DNA from: Jeotgalibacillus malaysiensis | Lineage (GTDB): Bacteria; Bacillota; Bacilli; Bacillales; Jeotgalibacillaceae | Direction: 5' to 3' | Assembly: GCA_000818095.1 (NCBI GenBank) | Contig: CP009416.1 | Span: 804,501 to 868,500 of the forward strand | DNA length: 64,000 nucleotides | Part shown: positions 62,116 to 64,000 of the stretch, piece after piece | Layout: each line of letters opens with the position of its first letter | Position numbering within the stretch: position 1 is the first letter of the stretch | Made by a program: the position numbers and the translations under genes | Notes under the pieces: model-generated | What the model saw: only the letters and a program-made list of their open reading frames with translations | The model's database searches: none | Told to the model about the DNA's origin: nothing

Positions 62116-62688
62116 ATGACAAACGAAAAACTAAAGATTGGTATTATTTTAGGCAGTACACGTGAGGGACGCGTAAGTCCGCAGGTAGGAGAATGGGTTA
62201 AAGGCATCGCTGATCAGCGAAATGACGCAGACTATGAAATCGTAGATATCGCAGATTACCAGCTTCCGTTCCTTGGTACAACTGATGGCACAGAGCCTGG
62301 TATCGCTGCATGGAATGAGAAGCTTGATAGCCTTGATGGATTTGTGTTCATCGTACAGGAATATAACCACAGTCTCGCAGCTCCGCTTAAAAACGCAATC
62401 GATTTCGCACGTGAAGCATGGTACAACAAAGCTGCGGGAATCGTAAGCTATGGTTCAACAGGCGGTGCGCGTGCAGCTGAACACTTGAGAGGGATCATGG
62501 CAGAAATCAAAATCGCAGACGTGCGTACTCATCCGACACTTTCGCTATTTACTGATTTTGAAGGCATGAGTAAGTTCACACCACAGGAACTACACCTTGT
62601 AAATGTTAACGCAATGCTTGATGATGTACTTGCATGGAGCGGCGCATTGAAGCCACTTCGTCAGCCGGTAGCAGCAGAGATGAAATAA
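62116..62688 (+). CDS. NADPH-dependent FMN reductase family protein
   Basis: A 190-aa flavodoxin-fold oxidoreductase. The FMN phosphate loop GSTREGRVSPQVGEWV is at residues ~15-30, FVFIVQEYNHSLAAPLKNAI near 75-95 is the signature of this family, and VSYGSTGGARAAEHLR binds the isoalloxazine. It reduces quinones, azo dyes or free FMN. I chose the ATG at 62116 because AGAGGAGG lies eight bases upstream; an in-frame ATG at 62065 with weaker AGGTGG would add 17 residues. Confidence 0.88.
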   Translation: MTNEKLKIGIILGSTREGRVSPQVGEWVKGIADQRNDADYEIVDIADYQLPFLGTTDGTEPGIAAWNEKLDSLDGFVFIVQEYNHSLAAPLKNAIDFAREAWYNKAAGIVSYGSTGGARAAEHLRGIMAEIKIADVRTHPTLSLFTDFEGMSKFTPQELHLVNVNAMLDDVLAWSGALKPLRQPVAAEMK

Positions 62689-62700
62689 TTAAATAAATGT

Positions 62701-62770
62701 TATCCCTGTGCCTGATTCCATTAGTCTTTTAAAGAAACTAAATGGGAATCTGAGGCGCAGGGATATTTTT
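62701..62770 (+). terminator. Long terminator hairpin
   Basis: TATCCCTG (62701-62708) with CAGGGATA (62758-62765) plus inner pairings (ATTCCATTAGT with ACTAAATGGGAAT), then TTTTTAAA. It ends the FMN reductase transcript. It is superficially like the dispersed repeats but lacks their core. Confidence 0.75.
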
Positions 62771-62836
62771 AAACCTCTTGCATTTAACAATCTCCTGAGA
62801 TATCCTTAAAACATTATCTGAATGTCAGATGATTCT

Positions 62837-62842
62837 TATAAT
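62837..62842 (+). promoter_or_regulatory. Candidate -10 of the metE promoter
   Basis: TATAAT just upstream of the riboswitch, with no convincing -35. Confidence 0.35.
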
Positions 62843-62854
62843 TTCATAGCATCA

Positions 62855-63030
62855 TTTCAGGTGTCAGCAAAGTCTTTGCTGACATAATAGGGAAGTCCGG
62901 TGAAATTCCGGCACGGTCGCGCCACTGTAAGGGGGAGCTTCTGATCAGCCACTGCACTATGCGGGAAGGGATCAGAGGTGTTGAAACCAAGTCAGGATAC
63001 CTGCCTGTTATGAATACGCTAATCACCTAC
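62855..63030 (+). promoter_or_regulatory. Cobalamin (B12) riboswitch
   Basis: Conserved blocks of the AdoCbl aptamer occur in order: GGGAAGTCCGGTGAAATTCC then GGCACGGTCGCGCCACTGTAA (B12 box region, about 62890-62930), and AAGTCAGGATACCTGCC (about 62989-63005). AGGTG (62859) pairs with CACCT (63024) to close P1. An intrinsic terminator and the metE gene follow, so vitamin B12 should switch metE off by premature termination. Confidence 0.95.
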
Positions 63031-63101
63031 GCGTTATAGGGAGGAGTGTGGAGACAGTGATCAACTCTATATGGTTTGGTACTGGATAATTCTGCCTTCT
63101 T

Positions 63102-63133
63102 CCTCTTTTCCTTACTCGGAAAAGAGGTTTTTT
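63102..63133 (+). terminator. Riboswitch-controlled terminator
   Basis: CCTCTTTTCC (63102-63111) pairs with GGAAAAGAGG (63118-63127), then TTTTTT. It is the expression platform between the B12 aptamer and metE. Confidence 0.9.
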
Positions 63134-63163
63134 AATTGATGAAACTAAAAGGGAGGCAATTGT

Positions 63164-64000
63164 ATGACATTGAAAACTTCTTCAATTGGTTATCCGAGAA
63201 TTGGTGAGAACAGAGAATGGAAAAAAGGGCTTGAACGTCACTGGAAGGGTGAGATCTCTTATGATCAACTGGCCAAGGAGCTAAAAGAGATCAGATTATC
63301 ATCTATTAAGAAACAGCATGAAGCAGGCATTGACCTTGTGCCGGTCGGGGACTTTTCGATGTATGACCATGTACTCGATGCCACACTATTATTCGGACTG
63401 GAGCCTGAAAGATTTCGTGATCTTCCGAATCAGGAAAAGCGCTTTGCCATAGCCAGAGGAACAAAGGAATTGCCGGCTGCTGAAATGACGAAATGGTTTA
63501 ACACAAACTATCACTATATTGTGCCTGAGCTGAATGAGGAATCTAAGCCGCAGCTTCAGCACAATCATCTGCTGGAGTGGTACCTTGAAGCAAAAGAAGA
63601 GCTTGGAATTGACACGAAGCCTGTACTGATTGGTCCGGTGACGCTTTTAAAACTAAGTAAAGGACAATTCGATCAGCAGAAGTTACTGGACAGGCTGCTG
63701 GTTGAGTATGGGAAATTATTAAATGAATTAACAAAGGCAGGTGCATCTTTTATACAGCTTGATGAACCTGTCTTAGTACTAGATCAGGATGAGTCAGTCA
63801 TGAATGATATAAAAAAATCCTATCAGACATTAAGAGAAACTGCACCGGAAGCGAGCATCTGGCTGCAAACTTATTTTGGTTCAGTGGAAGGTCTGCATCA
63901 ATTATACGAATTGCCGTTGGATGTCATTGGACTGGATGCAGTGGATGGTGAAGAAAAGTTGTTGGCACAGCTGAAGGCGAATCATTTTCCTGGTAATAAA
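63164..64000 (+). CDS. metE: Cobalamin-independent methionine synthase, N-terminal part (runs off window)
   Basis: The first 279 codons of MetE, which methylates homocysteine from 5-methyltetrahydropteroyl-polyglutamate without B12. The N-terminal barrel starts SSIGYPRIGENREWKKGLE, with DLVPVGDFSMYDHVLD near residue 52, FNTNYHYIVPE near 110, GPVTLLKLSK near 158 and FIQLDEPVL near 196. The frame is open to position 64000. AAGGGAGGC precedes the ATG. It is controlled by the upstream B12 riboswitch, as expected for an organism that prefers the B12-dependent MetH when cobalamin is available. Confidence 0.95.
   Translation, partial: MTLKTSSIGYPRIGENREWKKGLERHWKGEISYDQLAKELKEIRLSSIKKQHEAGIDLVPVGDFSMYDHVLDATLLFGLEPERFRDLPNQEKRFAIARGTKELPAAEMTKWFNTNYHYIVPELNEESKPQLQHNHLLEWYLEAKEELGIDTKPVLIGPVTLLKLSKGQFDQQKLLDRLLVEYGKLLNELTKAGASFIQLDEPVLVLDQDESVMNDIKKSYQTLRETAPEASIWLQTYFGSVEGLHQLYELPLDVIGLDAVDGEEKLLAQLKANHFPGNK

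Noticed and set aside
62701-62770. Seventh copy of the dispersed palindromic repeat
   Set aside because: The arms share CCCTGT-like text, but the internal core and arm ends differ; it is better described as an ordinary long terminator.

Overview
The window looks like chromosomal DNA of a moderately low-GC, Gram-positive, aerobic Bacillales bacterium. Strong AGGAGG-type ribosome-binding sites, frequent TTG/GTG starts, CcpA cre-like sites, Bce-type and YesMN-type two-component systems, lipobox lipoproteins, OpuD-like BCCT and YhgE/Pip proteins all fit. A Planococcaceae/Caryophanaceae relative such as Jeotgalibacillus is my best guess, at low confidence. No rRNA, tRNA, CRISPR array, transposase or prophage was seen.

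Layout. 0.2-2.3 kb: small membrane peptides, a lipoprotein and a DegV protein. 2.3-7.2 kb: a strikingly AT-rich island holding three tightly packed genes (SIR2-domain protein, ABC/OLD-like ATPase, HNH nuclease), which looks like an acquired anti-phage operon combining a Septu-like ATPase/HNH pair with a SIR2 effector. 7.2-11.9 kb: a GntR/FCD regulator diverging from a tetronate (four-carbon acid sugar) operon of ltnD-like dehydrogenase, otnK-like kinase and GntP permease, with GTATAC-core operators between them. 12-27 kb: an accessory-looking patchwork of small enzymes (VOC, DJ-1/PfpI, YafY regulator, MBL hydrolase, Nudix, GNAT, 2H phosphoesterase, metallophosphoesterase, histidine phosphatase), a betaine/choline-type transporter and a lone cobyrinate diamide synthase. 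Two of these genes are broken: an MBL hydrolase by a frameshift and a Nudix gene by an in-frame stop. Five of the six copies of a dispersed palindromic repeat lie in 13-18.4 kb.

27-39.6 kb: carbohydrate uptake. A LacI regulator precedes an orphan sugar-binding lipoprotein. Then comes a YesM/YesN-like two-component system with its own membrane-anchored binding protein, followed by a cre-controlled operon of two LplB/LplC-type permeases, a binding lipoprotein and a cytoplasmic GH32 fructosidase. No ATPase is encoded, so a shared MsmX-type ATPase is implied. 39.7-42.8 kb: an Rrf2 regulator translationally coupled to a YhgE/Pip membrane protein. 42.9-48.1 kb: a formate-related cluster (FdhD, FdhF/YdeP-type molybdoenzyme, DUF2294 protein, OFA-family transporter) with a long structured leader ahead of the transporter. 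48.5-49.8 kb: a small membrane gene with a duplicated translation start and a split reading frame.

49.9-54.4 kb: a complete BceRS-BceAB-type peptide-antibiotic sensing and resistance module. 54.5-56.2 kb: small genes including a phosphoglycerate-mutase-like phosphatase. 56.3-60.5 kb: an MMPL exporter with its own OmpR-type response regulator and kinase, preceded by an 11-bp-phased direct repeat. 60.5-62.7 kb: small membrane proteins and an FMN reductase. 62.8-64 kb: a cobalamin riboswitch with an intrinsic terminator controlling metE, which runs off the window end.
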